The notes: generated by a model from the sequence alone, not told the origin. A stretch of DNA of 64,000 nucleotides from Chelatococcus sp. HY11 (GCF_018398335.1 NZ_JAHBRX010000001.1:1674001-1738000), one strand, 5' to 3'; counted from the stretch's first letter, positions 1 to 8,445 are shown. Numbers and translations: made by a program.

Positions 1-1177
1 GCGCCGCCTCGACGTTATAGAGATAGTAATTCGGGATCAGGCGATAGGAAATTTCCTGCCCCTTGTAGGAGCTTTCCCCGACGAGCTTCTTGGCGAGTTC
101 GGGATTATAGTCGTAACCGGGGTTATCCTTGACATAAAGCGGTCCGAAACTTGGCAGCTGATGTCCGTTCGGCGCGTAAGTCTCGCCCTTCCACAAGGCA
201 TCGATGAGCGCCTTGCGGTCGATTGCAAGGCTCATCGCATGGCGCAGCTTCTTGTCCGAGAGCACGGGGTCGTTCGTGTTGAACTGAAGCACGTGGCTGT
301 TTTCGAGCGGCTCGGTCTTCAGCACGATGTCATTGTACTTCTTGAGGCTGTCCCACTGATCAGGCGGGATCTCGACAGCAATGTCGAAGTCCCCGGCAAC
401 AAGGCCGGCAACGCGCGCCGCGACTTCGGGCACGGAGCGGAAGGTGATCGACTTTGCGGCGGGCGCCCCCTCGTAATACTCATCAAAGGCGACGAGCTTG
501 ATGCGATCGTTTCTCTGATACTCCGAGAACTTGTAGGGACCAGTGCCGACCGGCTTCCAGCGCAGTGCCTTCGCCGCCTCGTCCATCCAGACCTTGGCCT
601 CGACACCCTCCTTCTTGAAGGCGTTCCACGGCTCGTCGCAGATGATGAAGGACATGTAGCTCGACAGACGATGCGCGATGATCGGGTCATGCTGGGCGAC
701 GGTAAATCGCACGGTGAAATCGTCGAGCTTGTCCACTCCGGTAAAGTTGCCGAAATAGACGCGGCCATCGGGATAGTAGGGCTTCTCGCCCCATAGGCGA
801 TCCGGGGAGAAGGTCGCCAGCACGTCGTTGGCGTTGAAGGGGCTGCCGTCGTGGCATTGGACACCGCGCCTGAGCTTCACATCGAAGGTCGTCGGCGAGG
901 TCCAGGACCAGCTCTCCGCCAGGCCCGGCACGAGATTGGCGCCGCCGTCGGCCGTCGGATGCGCGAAATCACGCCGGATGAGCGTGTCGAAGATCGAGTA
1001 ATAGGCACGCACGTCCACATTGCCTGTGCGCTCACCCGGGTCGAGCGCGCGCGCCAGCTCATTGACAGCGACGGTCACATCCGGGCGTTCGGCCGCCGTC
1101 GCGGACAGGCTTGGCAGAACAGCGAGGACAGCGGCAAGAGCGGCCCAGGCTGTCGTGATGGAGAGCCTTGATTTCAT
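1..1177 (-). CDS. Family-5 extracellular solute-binding protein, C-terminus cut by window edge
   Basis: Periplasmic receptor of a DppA/OppA-type ABC importer for peptides or similar solutes. The ATG at 1177 follows a GGGAGGAA ribosome site. Residues 1-29 form a Sec signal peptide ending in an A-x-A cleavage site. Residues 109-119 (HDGSPFNANDV) are the form of the family-5 signature seen in SBP_bac_5 proteins. About 392 residues are visible; the family usually has 500-540, so the C-terminal lobe lies beyond position 1. It is downstream of the RpiR regulator on the same strand and probably heads an importer operon continuing to the left. The substrate cannot be read from sequence; the divergent glycerophosphodiesterase hints at a phosphodiester or sugar-phosphate link, which is inference. 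Confidence 0.9.
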   Translation of the reverse strand, partial: MKSRLSITTAWAALAAVLAVLPSLSATAAERPDVTVAVNELARALDPGERTGNVDVRAYYSIFDTLIRRDFAHPTADGGANLVPGLAESWSWTSPTTFDVKLRRGVQCHDGSPFNANDVLATFSPDRLWGEKPYYPDGRVYFGNFTGVDKLDDFTVRFTVAQHDPIIAHRLSSYMSFIICDEPWNAFKKEGVEAKVWMDEAAKALRWKPVGTGPYKFSEYQRNDRIKLVAFDEYYEGAPAAKSITFRSVPEVAARVAGLVAGDFDIAVEIPPDQWDSLKKYNDIVLKTEPLENSHVLQFNTNDPVLSDKKLRHAMSLAIDRKALIDALWKGETYAPNGHQLPSFGPLYVKDNPGYDYNPELAKKLVGESSYKGQEISYRLIPNYYLYNVEAA

Positions 1178-1252
1178 CTGTATTCCTCCCATTCAACCGC
1201 CCCTATAGCGAGGCTTTTTGCATACTCGGCCTACGCCCATCGCGCGGCACAT

Positions 1253-2092
1253 TCAGTCAGGTCTTTCCCGAAACATGCGCTGCAGCGTATCAACCTTGGC
1301 AAGCTTGGCGAGCGAGCGACCGTGGTCTGTCCGCGACAGCTCAAGGATCAGCGTGTTGCAAATCGCCATCGGCACCGAAAGCGAATGAAACTCGCCTTCA
1401 TTGCCACGGGCCGCGACAAGCTGCGTGTCGCAGACCGGCATGCCGGCGTGACGGTCCGTCACGAGAAGTGTCGTCGCGCCGATGGTCTGGGCATAGCTCA
1501 CCACGCGGGACGCGCCGGGGCTGGCGTGCCGGAAGACGAAGACCACGACGATGTCCTGCGCTGTCAGGCTCAGGAGCGCGTCCGCGGCCTGCCAGTCGGC
1601 ATGGCCGACATGGCGCGCCCCATAGCCAGAGCGCACGAGCCTGCGCACAAAGATCTCGGCAAGACTGCTGGCATGACCCTCACCGAAGGCCAGGATGGTG
1701 TTGGCATCACGCAGCAAGCGCGCCGCGTGCACGATATCCGCGTCAGAGACCTGGGACGGCAGCGCGGCCAATGCACTGATCTCACCCTCGATCACGGACC
1801 CGAGCAGCGAATGCCCCTCCGCGCGCTTCAAGCGTCGCCGCACGCGCACCGACGCGTCGAGATCCGCCAGAATCGTATCCTGCAACGCTCCACGCATGTC
1901 CCGATAGGAAGAGAAGCCGAGCTTGCGGGCGAGCCGGCCCGCTGTCGAGGCATGAACGCCGGCTTTCGAGGCGACGAGATGGGCAGGCAAGAAGCTGCCC
2001 GCAGCCTTATCCGCGAGCAAGACATCGACCAGCCGTCGGTCCGCGTCCGACAGCTTGTCCTGCTGCGCTGCGATGATCTCCGCCAGGCTCAT
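1253..2092 (-). CDS. RpiR/MurR family transcriptional regulator (HTH + SIS)
   Basis: One-component regulator that senses a phosphosugar-like ligand. The N-terminal HTH_6 domain covers about residues 1-77 (recognition region near SKAGVHASTAGRLARKLGF) and a SIS sugar-phosphate isomerase-like domain covers about 115-250. The ATG at 2092 was chosen because it follows GGGAGGG; an in-frame start at 2137 has no such site. It is 279 aa, normal for the family. It is divergent from the glycerophosphodiesterase and cotranscribed in order with the solute-binding gene, so it probably controls both from the shared intergenic region, where two identical-architecture palindromes lie. Confidence 0.9.
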   Translation of the reverse strand: MSLAEIIAAQQDKLSDADRRLVDVLLADKAAGSFLPAHLVASKAGVHASTAGRLARKLGFSSYRDMRGALQDTILADLDASVRVRRRLKRAEGHSLLGSVIEGEISALAALPSQVSDADIVHAARLLRDANTILAFGEGHASSLAEIFVRRLVRSGYGARHVGHADWQAADALLSLTAQDIVVVFVFRHASPGASRVVSYAQTIGATTLLVTDRHAGMPVCDTQLVAARGNEGEFHSLSVPMAICNTLILELSRTDHGRSLAKLAKVDTLQRMFRERPD

Positions 2093-2137
2093 GGGCCCTC
2101 CCCTGACCGTGACGGTAGACGAAGTGCGTCGCGACAT

Positions 2138-2180
2138 GCAAGTTTAATTGCGCGATGCATCTAGCCGCAATAAAAGTTGC
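2138..2180. promoter_or_regulatory. Twin palindromes GCAA-N6-TTGC, candidate RpiR operators
   Basis: Two copies of GCAA-N6-TTGC lie at 2138-2151 and 2167-2180, with centres 29 bp apart, in the gap between the divergent RpiR and glycerophosphodiesterase genes. Spacers differ (gtttaa and taaaag) while the arms are identical, as expected for a dimeric regulator binding two sites. The assignment to this RpiR protein is inferred from position. Confidence 0.6.
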
Positions 2181-2245
2181 ATATACTAGCGATAGGTCAG
2201 GAGGGGGACAGTGATAGCAGCCCATAGCGTCGGGAACAGACATCC

Positions 2246-2980
2246 ATGACAGAGATCGCCTCGCACCGCGGCGGTGCGCAATGCTGGCCGGAAAACAGCC
2301 GCCTCGCCTTTCACCAATCGGCCGTTCTGCCGGTCGAGTTCGTGGAGTTCGACATTCATCGCAGCAGCGATGGCGTGCTTGTGGTGCATCACGATCCAAA
2401 GCTCGGCCGGACGGCTGAGGGGACAGGCGCGATCGCGGACATGGGCTGGGACGCGCTGAGGCAGGTGCGGCTCATCGGCACCGATGACGAGACCATTCCA
2501 ACCTTCGCGGAGGTTCTCGACATTCTCGGCCCAAGCCCGCTCAAGCTGCGGATCGAGTTGAAGAATCGCGCGGACGGCAGCCGCTATCCGGGCCTCGAGG
2601 CCGAAGTCGTGGCGGAGCTTGCCGCGCGCGGCCTCATGGCCCGCACGACGTTCACGTCCTTCGACCTCGATACCTTGAAGGAGTTGGCGGTCGCGGCGCC
2701 CGGACGGCCGCTGATCTTCCTCGTCAAAGAATCGTATTTCACCACGCACGGCCGCGATGTCCGCGCACTTGCGCGCAAGGCACGCGCCGCCGGCGTCGGC
2801 GAGATCGCCCTGCGTGTTTCCCAGATGCAGGACGACGATCTGGCGATCTGCGCGGAGGAAGGCGTTCGCTTCGGTGTTTTCGCCGCGCATGACGAGCCGG
2901 CGATCTCCCGGGCCTTCGCGGCCGGCGTGTCGGCTTTCACAACCGACCGCCCGGATCTCGCGATCGCGCTGCGGCCTTGA
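2246..2980 (+). CDS. ugpQ: Cytosolic glycerophosphodiester phosphodiesterase
   Basis: Hydrolyses glycerophosphodiesters to glycerol-3-phosphate and an alcohol. The 244-aa protein has no signal peptide and begins almost at once with the GDPD catalytic start (HRGG at residues 7-10), followed by the metal-binding acid segment EFDIHRSSDGVLVVHHDP near 36-53 and the conserved acidic stretch RIELKN near 97-102. Length fits UgpQ-type single-domain enzymes. It is transcribed away from the RpiR gene. The gene name rests on domain class only; no ugpBAEC genes are in view. A second, exported paralogue lies at 62307-63455. Confidence 0.88.
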   Translation: MTEIASHRGGAQCWPENSRLAFHQSAVLPVEFVEFDIHRSSDGVLVVHHDPKLGRTAEGTGAIADMGWDALRQVRLIGTDDETIPTFAEVLDILGPSPLKLRIELKNRADGSRYPGLEAEVVAELAARGLMARTTFTSFDLDTLKELAVAAPGRPLIFLVKESYFTTHGRDVRALARKARAAGVGEIALRVSQMQDDDLAICAEEGVRFGVFAAHDEPAISRAFAAGVSAFTTDRPDLAIALRP

Positions 2981-2989
2981 GCGACACTT

Positions 2990-3904
2990 TCAGATCAACG
3001 TCTCGTCCGTCGTGAAGGCGATGGTGAGCCAGCGCTGTGGCCCACCGCCGCCGAGACTGTCCCCGATCTCTCTGCGAATTTCATCGAGCGTGCCGATGGT
3101 GCCGACCGGAAAATCCTTAGGCACGACGATGTGGATTTCCACGAACAGCGCCCGCCCGATCTTCGCGACATAGCTCGAATAGGTGATGAACCCATTGCGC
3201 GCGACGACCTCCGCGACGATCTCCCTGACCTTCTCGTCGAGGCCCGCGGGCGCGATCTGAAAAATGCCGCCAAGCGCGTTCCGGATGATCTTGACCGGCA
3301 CAAAGATGAGGCAAGCCGTCAGCGCCGCCAGGACAGACGGATCGATATAGGGAATGAAGGGCGAGAACCGTGTTCCCTCAATCACCAGCGCCGTCACAAA
3401 GGCGACGAGCAGCGCCAAGGTGATCAGGCCGGACATCAGCCAGCTCTGGGTGTCGATGCGGATGAATTCCGACCGCAGCTTCCTGTTCTTGCGATGCTCG
3501 ACGAAAACCATGGTGAAGCAGGCGATGGCAACGATGACCGCGTAAACCAACGCCAGATCGAAGTTGAGCACCCGTCCGCCCGCCAGGATATCGCCGACAG
3601 CGTTCAAGAAGGCGTAGAAGCACAGCAGCATGAGAACGCCGCCGTTGAACGCCAGGACCATCGGCTCGATGTGCCAATAGCCGAACTGGAAACGCCGGCT
3701 TGTCTCGCGGCTGATGAGACGCATGGTACCGAGTGAGAGCAACGACATCGCCGCGTCGATAGCGGAAAAGACGCCATCGAACAGGATCGACATCGACCCG
3801 GACAGAAGGCCGAACAACACGCCGATCGACGCGACGACAAGCGTCACGACGATCGACATGCGCATGAGCCGCTGTTCGCCGGTCGTGTCGATTGGGCGCG
3901 TCAT
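2990..3904 (-). CDS. Cation diffusion facilitator family transporter
   Basis: Inner-membrane divalent-metal/proton antiporter of the CDF superfamily, 304 aa. Six hydrophobic helices are visible between about residues 15 and 215, then a soluble C-terminal domain with the regulatory segment VEIHIVVPKDFPVGT. The start at 3904 gives the family-typical N-terminus; an upstream in-frame extension reads through non-conserved sequence. The FieF/YiiP site-A ligands appear changed: helix 2 reads FDGVFSAID rather than DxxxD, and helix 5 reads DTQSW rather than HxxxD. This resembles a distinct CDF subfamily, so the metal should not be assumed to be zinc. It ends 9 bp from the convergent glycerophosphodiesterase. 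Confidence 0.87.
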   Translation of the reverse strand: MTRPIDTTGEQRLMRMSIVVTLVVASIGVLFGLLSGSMSILFDGVFSAIDAAMSLLSLGTMRLISRETSRRFQFGYWHIEPMVLAFNGGVLMLLCFYAFLNAVGDILAGGRVLNFDLALVYAVIVAIACFTMVFVEHRKNRKLRSEFIRIDTQSWLMSGLITLALLVAFVTALVIEGTRFSPFIPYIDPSVLAALTACLIFVPVKIIRNALGGIFQIAPAGLDEKVREIVAEVVARNGFITYSSYVAKIGRALFVEIHIVVPKDFPVGTIGTLDEIRREIGDSLGGGGPQRWLTIAFTTDETLI

Positions 3905-4057
3905 GGTCAGCCTTGTTTCGTCTCCCGTTGGAGATAGCATAGCGGCGGGGCGGTCGCACGCACGACAGCTTGACCTATGGCCGCTCCTCCGGCAGGAAGC
4001 AGCGGTCGAGGACGACGGGAGCCGCGCTCGAACCCTTCTGCGCCTGGAATTTGCACG

Positions 4058-4285
4058 ATGGCGATCAAACTCGACCTGCGCGGCCTGAAATGCCCCCTGC
4101 CCGTTCTGCACACGCGCAAGGCTCTCCAGCGGCTTGCCATCGGCACCGAACTCATTGTCACCTGCACCGACCCCATGGCCGCGATCGACATTCCCCATCT
4201 CCTGCAGCAACAGGGCGATCGCCTGGTCTCGCAGGCACGTAAGGGAGACACGCTGATTTTCACGATCGAACGCCGTTGCCCTTAA
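4058..4285 (+). CDS. TusA/SirA-like sulfurtransferase
   Basis: Small (75 aa) sulfur-carrier-fold protein. The N-terminus LDLRGLKCPLPVLHTRKAL contains the family CPxP motif whose cysteine carries persulfide in TusA. The start at 4058 gives the standard length; a longer frame upstream is unconserved. Neighbouring molybdenum cofactor genes make a role in sulfur delivery to Moco or its enzymes reasonable, but that is inference. It lies between the divergently placed CDF gene and the opposite-strand mobA. Confidence 0.88.
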   Translation: MAIKLDLRGLKCPLPVLHTRKALQRLAIGTELIVTCTDPMAAIDIPHLLQQQGDRLVSQARKGDTLIFTIERRCP

Positions 4286-4341
4286 GTCGGCTTCGGTTGA
4301 CCGCTCTTCCTCCGAACTATCTGCCGAAACGCTGAGGCGCT

Positions 4342-4971
4342 TTACCCGGCAAGCCCCGCGAGCCGCTCGGCCTCGTCGCGATCGGCGGGCGTATTCACGT
4401 TGAAGAACGGATCCACCGGCACGGATGGCCATTCCACGACTGCGATGCGGTAGCGATCCGTGAACGCCGCCACGGCGCGAATTCCTTCGAGCGTCAAGGC
4501 ATCGTGCAGCGCTGGCACGAGCGCGACCGGCCAGAGCGCTGTCGCGTGGTGGCTTCGACCATGCGACGCCGCGCAGGCGATATCGGCGCCGGCGCGCGCG
4601 CGCGCCTCATGCAGCCGTGTCACCAGATCATGGGGTAAGAAAGGCGTGTCGACCGTGCTGCTCACCATCCACGCCGCATCCGGATGGTTGGACGCGCACC
4701 AGGAGAGGCCGGCGAGAACACCCGCGAGCGGGCCGATCTGGCCCGGAACGGTATCCTTGACGATGTCGTAGCCAAAGCCGGTCGCTTGCGCGACATCGTC
4801 GCCGGCATTGACCGCCACCACGGCACATTGCGGGGCGAGGCGTTCCAGGACATGGGCGAGCAATGGCTTGCCGGCCACGACGAGTTGCGCCTTGTCGGTG
4901 CCCATCCGCCGACTGCGCCCGCCAGCAAGCACCAGCCCGGCGGTTGGAAGGGTTTCGCTGACGCCTGCCAC
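4342..4971 (-). CDS. mobA: Molybdenum cofactor guanylyltransferase
   Basis: Transfers GMP from GTP to molybdopterin to give Mo-MGD, the cofactor form used by DMSO-reductase-family enzymes. The 209-aa protein opens with the nucleotidyltransferase loop LAGGRSRRMGTDKAQL (about residues 14-29), and FFNVNTPAD near the C-terminus is the expected closing motif. Translation starts at GTG (4971), abutting the TAG of the upstream DUF2478 gene, which indicates translational coupling. Confidence 0.93.
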   Translation of the reverse strand: MAGVSETLPTAGLVLAGGRSRRMGTDKAQLVVAGKPLLAHVLERLAPQCAVVAVNAGDDVAQATGFGYDIVKDTVPGQIGPLAGVLAGLSWCASNHPDAAWMVSSTVDTPFLPHDLVTRLHEARARAGADIACAASHGRSHHATALWPVALVPALHDALTLEGIRAVAAFTDRYRIAVVEWPSVPVDPFFNVNTPADRDEAERLAGLAG

Positions 4972-5571
4972 CTAGACTGCTCCGGCGGACGACGGGGAAA
5001 GCGACCATTCCAGCTGCGAAAGGCTCCAGGCGACGAGGGCGTCCAGGAACGCCTTCCGCGCGCCAGCCTCCGTGGGGACATGGCCCGCATGATGCCACGG
5101 GCTGCCGAGAAAGGCCTCCCAGTCCGCGAGCCGGCTTGCCGGAACCGAGGTGACAAGGGGGGTGCCGTGGGTCAGGGTGGCGATAAACTCCGCGCGCAGC
5201 CCACCGCCATCGACCTCGGCCTTGCCAAATTTTGAGAGAATGACGAGGGCGGCGGAGGGAAGCGACCGGGCGGCGAGCGCCGCCGCTTCCGCGAGCGCCT
5301 GGCTGTCGAGGCGACAACCGGCCGAGGCGGCACCGAGGGGTTGCGAGATGCCGATGAGGCGGCCGCTCGCCAAATCCTCCGCGACCATCCGCGCTGGAAC
5401 CTGCGCGCCATCGCCGGGACGATTGTGCTGGACGAGCCCGGCGAGAGAGACGCCCGCCTCCCTAAGGCGCGTCGCGAGCGCGGCGAGGATATCATCCGCG
5501 TCGCCGCGCTTTTCGTAGACGATCGCAGCGACCGGGAAAGCGGACCGCGTTGCTTCGTTCCTGTCCGACAA
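4972..5571 (-). CDS. DUF2478 protein, cotranscribed with mobA
   Basis: About 200 aa. The core AAIVYEKRGDADDILAALA then LREAGVSLAGLVQHN matches my recollection of DUF2478 proteins, which often accompany molybdenum genes; their biochemical role is not established. Residues later in the protein (SAALVILSKFGKAEVDGGG) resemble a P-loop-like NTPase fold without a convincing Walker A. I favour the TTG at 5571, preceded by AGGGAG; an in-frame GTG at 5619 has no ribosome site and adds unconserved residues. It abuts mobA, so a linked role in molybdenum metabolism is inferred. Confidence 0.7.
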   Translation of the reverse strand: MSDRNEATRSAFPVAAIVYEKRGDADDILAALATRLREAGVSLAGLVQHNRPGDGAQVPARMVAEDLASGRLIGISQPLGAASAGCRLDSQALAEAAALAARSLPSAALVILSKFGKAEVDGGGLRAEFIATLTHGTPLVTSVPASRLADWEAFLGSPWHHAGHVPTEAGARKAFLDALVAWSLSQLEWSLSPSSAGAV

Positions 5572-5643
5572 CTCCGCGCTCCCTAACCACTCACCGTGGA
5601 CCAGCCTATCGGCAACCACGATCAGAGGCCATCGGGCGTTTTG

Positions 5644-5973
5644 TCAGGCGGCGGCGCCGCTCGGCTTCACCGTCTGGATGACCTCGAAGCCCTCGAACTG
5701 GGGATGCCCGACATAAAGCGCGCCGCTCGAGCCTGCGCCCTTGTGAGCGAGCCGGAAGGCCTCCGACTTGGTCCAGGCTTCAAAATCGGCCTTGCTGCGC
5801 CAAATGGTGTGTGAGGAATAGAGTATATGATCCTCGCCGCGCGGACCGCGAAGAAGATGGAACTCCACGAATCCCGGGAGATCTTCCAGATGGGTTTCGC
5901 GCGACAGCCAGACATTCTCGAAAGCTTCCTCAGAGCCGAAGGCAACCTTGAAGCGGTTCATCGCGATAAACAT
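5644..5973 (-). CDS. IsdG-like heme-degrading monooxygenase / ABM domain protein
   Basis: 109-aa antibiotic-biosynthesis-monooxygenase-fold protein. The segment MFIAMNRFKVAFGSEEAFENVW followed by GFVEFHLLRG and YSSHTIWRSKADFEAW (split here) is the dimeric ferredoxin-like pattern of IsdG/HmuQ-type enzymes that open the heme ring to release iron. AAGGA precedes the ATG. It sits downstream of the heme receptor gene on the same strand, which supports a heme-degrading role over general ABM chemistry. Confidence 0.85.
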   Translation of the reverse strand: MFIAMNRFKVAFGSEEAFENVWLSRETHLEDLPGFVEFHLLRGPRGEDHILYSSHTIWRSKADFEAWTKSEAFRLAHKGAGSSGALYVGHPQFEGFEVIQTVKPSGAAA

Positions 5974-6037
5974 GGGCTCAGTCCTTTATTGAAGAAAAGC
6001 TCTCCGCCGTTATGCGACGAAGAGCATGGCAGATCAG

Positions 6038-6054
6038 CCGGTGAGGGTCACCGG
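6038..6054. other. Short perfect hairpin between receptor and monooxygenase genes
   Basis: CCGGTGA-ggg-TCACCGG: a 7-bp stem with a 3-nt loop in the 122-bp gap between the TonB-dependent receptor stop and the monooxygenase start. There is no T-run, so it is more likely an mRNA-processing or attenuation hairpin than a strong terminator. Confidence 0.35.
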
Positions 6055-6095
6055 GACGAAAGGGCACGCCCTTCCATCCCCGGCATAGACCCGCG

Positions 6096-8216
6096 TTATT
6101 TGCTGGCGAAGCGTACCGTCAGCGCGAACTTGGCCGTCAAGCCCGGGCTCGCCTCGGTGTTCAGATATTGCGTGTACTGGCGATCGAAGAGGTTCTGGAT
6201 CACCACGTCGCCGCGAATATCCTCGTTGTACTGGTAGGAGGCGAACAGATCGACCAGGCCATAGCCACCCTCGGGATTGGTGACGTTCTTCTTCGTCTTG
6301 TCGACCAATGTCAGGCGGGTGCCGACGGTCAGCTTGTCGTCGAAGAAACGGAAGCCGAGGGTCGAGGACACGCGATCCGGCGACACGCTGTTGAGCGGAC
6401 CACCCGTGATCTCGTTCTTGCCATTCAAAATCGTGCCGGCCACGGTCATGAAGCCCCAGTTCCAGTCGTAGGCGGCTTCGACTTCAAGACCTGTGATCTT
6501 GGCGCGGGCGACGTTGACATACTGGTAGGAGTACATCGGCATGCAGAGCTGCGGCGCGCGGTTGCAGACGCTCGACGGCATGCCTGGAATGAAGGGCACC
6601 AGATAGGGCGAGCCGGTCTCTTCCATATCGATGTAGTCATCGATCTTGTTACGGAAGACATTGACCTTGGCGCGGAAGGTGTCGCCGTCCTTCAGGACGT
6701 CGTTGTACTTCACGTTGACGCCGGCCTCGAGGTTACGCGCCACTTCCGGCTTCAGATAAGGGTTGGGCAGAATGTTGAAGGCGGGGAACGGATGGGTGCC
6801 CGCGATCAAAGTCTCGGTGATCGACGGCGCGCGGTAGCCCTCCGCATAGGTGCCGTAGAGCTCGATGCCCTTCACCGGTGTCACGCCCAGCGTGAACTTC
6901 GGCGAAACGCGGCTGCCGTCAGACTCGTAGCCGCCGCCATTCAGCTTGTACTCGTCATAGCGCAAAGCACCGAGCACACGCAGCCAATCGCTGTACTTCA
7001 CTTCATCCTGGATGAACGCGCCCGTGAGGCGGCGATTGCCGGAGGGCGTCAACGCCGACACGTAGCCGCCCGCGTTGTCGACGGTCTTCACGCGGTCCCA
7101 CGAACTATCAAAACCGTAGGTCAACGCATGGTCGAGCGGGCCGGTCGAGAACCGCGACGTGTTATTGATGTCAAAGCCATGGGTCCGGATGCGGTCAGAC
7201 AGCTTGTCCCCGTTTATCACGCCGAGTGAAGCATAGGTCGAACTCGGCGAGATCGTCGTCTGCTGCAGTTTGGTCTCTGTGTAGTAGCCCTTGATGCTGA
7301 GATCGAGCCACGGCACGTCCGGACGACTGAATGTATAACCGAGGGTGTAGGTCCCGGTCTCGACCTCGTTTCGCCAGCGCGTGCCCGCGCCGCTCGTGCC
7401 ATTGTTGGTATAGTCATAGTCCTGGCGCAGAGCCGTAGCGCTGATCTGGTGCCCGTCAGCTGGCCGAATGTTAAACTTCATCAGGCCCGCGACCAGCTCG
7501 CTGCCGGTATCGGAGACCTTGTCGCCGTTGCCGTCCTTGTAGGTGTTGGTGTTGCGGTAGACGAACTGGCCGAACAGGTCGGCATTCGTGCCGAGGCGCA
7601 CCGCACCCGACGTGCTGTTGAGGAAGCCCGCCCCGTTCGTGCCAACGCCGATCTTCTGCTCCATGCCGAATTTTTCGTCGGGCTTCAGGAGGTCATCGAT
7701 GGACCGGGTGCGGAACGAGGCGACACCGCCGATGGCACCCGATCCGTAGATCGTCGAAACCGGGCCGCGCACCACGTCGATCTGACCAACGAGTTCTGGA
7801 TCGAGATAGAACGTGCCGTTGGAATTGTGCCCGGAAATCTGGAAGTTCTGGCGCGCGCCATCCACCAGAACGTTCACGCGGCCAAAGTCCTGCATGCCGC
7901 GGATGTTGATCGATTGGCCGGGATCGTTCACCGCCATCGGCGCAACGACGCCGGGCACGCCGATGAGCGCGTCCGAAATCGTCGATGCCTGGAAGCGGTC
8001 CATGTCCGTGCGTGTGACGACGCTGGCGCCCGCCAGCGTATCGACCACCGTTTCAACCGTCTTCGTTGCCGTGATGGTGATCGCATCGAGCGTGATCACA
8101 TCTTCCGGCGCGCTCATCGACGTCACCGGCTGATTCGCTGGCGACTGGGCTTGCGCCGCCGTTATGGCCGAGAGGGATACGAAAGCCAAAGCCTGCAGCC
8201 TGGTCGCACGAAACAT
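6096..8216 (-). CDS. hmuR: TonB-dependent heme/hemoglobin receptor
   Basis: Outer-membrane 22-strand barrel importing heme with TonB energy. Residues 1-23 form a signal peptide; a TonB-box-like stretch (DVITLDAITITATK) follows at about 39-52, then the plug domain with RGMQDFGRVNVLVDGARQ and VVRGPVSTIYGSGAIGG. Heme-receptor features are YRAPS and NPYLKPE (versions of the FRAP and NPNL boxes) with a histidine between them. It ends in an aromatic-rich strand with VRFASK. 706 aa is typical. AAGGA precedes the ATG. Divergent from hemP-hmuTUV across a 230-bp regulatory gap. Confidence 0.92.
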   Translation of the reverse strand: MFRATRLQALAFVSLSAITAAQAQSPANQPVTSMSAPEDVITLDAITITATKTVETVVDTLAGASVVTRTDMDRFQASTISDALIGVPGVVAPMAVNDPGQSINIRGMQDFGRVNVLVDGARQNFQISGHNSNGTFYLDPELVGQIDVVRGPVSTIYGSGAIGGVASFRTRSIDDLLKPDEKFGMEQKIGVGTNGAGFLNSTSGAVRLGTNADLFGQFVYRNTNTYKDGNGDKVSDTGSELVAGLMKFNIRPADGHQISATALRQDYDYTNNGTSGAGTRWRNEVETGTYTLGYTFSRPDVPWLDLSIKGYYTETKLQQTTISPSSTYASLGVINGDKLSDRIRTHGFDINNTSRFSTGPLDHALTYGFDSSWDRVKTVDNAGGYVSALTPSGNRRLTGAFIQDEVKYSDWLRVLGALRYDEYKLNGGGYESDGSRVSPKFTLGVTPVKGIELYGTYAEGYRAPSITETLIAGTHPFPAFNILPNPYLKPEVARNLEAGVNVKYNDVLKDGDTFRAKVNVFRNKIDDYIDMEETGSPYLVPFIPGMPSSVCNRAPQLCMPMYSYQYVNVARAKITGLEVEAAYDWNWGFMTVAGTILNGKNEITGGPLNSVSPDRVSSTLGFRFFDDKLTVGTRLTLVDKTKKNVTNPEGGYGLVDLFASYQYNEDIRGDVVIQNLFDRQYTQYLNTEASPGLTAKFALTVRFASK

Positions 8217-8377
8217 CGCAACGTCCTTAAAGTACGAGTTTTTTGTGCTGGCTGGCGAGGTCCCGCGTGGCAGACCTGGAGGCTGGCTGGCGTCAGATAA
8301 TCGAATGCGTGATGCACGCGACGTTTGCGTTTCGTAAATACCTATTTTAGAGGTGTCAATATTGGCGTTAAGTTCAG

Positions 8378-8394
8378 TTTAATCTTTTTCTAAA
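8378..8394. promoter_or_regulatory. Candidate Irr box (iron control element) at the heme locus
   Basis: TTTAATC-TTT-TTCTAAA, 17 bp. The right arm is a perfect match to the TTTAGAA-N3-TTCTAAA pattern bound by Irr in Rhizobiales; the left arm matches at TTTA. It is embedded in a longer inverted repeat, TCAGTTTA (8374-8381) and TAAACTGA (8391-8398). It lies about 50 bp before the hemP start and 160 bp before hmuR. Irr binding is inferred from motif and location. Confidence 0.6.
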
Positions 8395-8445
8395 CTGAGA
8401 CTTGAGCGCTGCCCGACATTAGTTTCACATTTGAATAGTTCAAAT

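Noticed and set aside
6168-7229. Long open frame antisense to the heme receptor gene
   Set aside because: High GC content keeps the antisense frame open; it has no ribosome site or domain and lies wholly within a clear TonB receptor gene.
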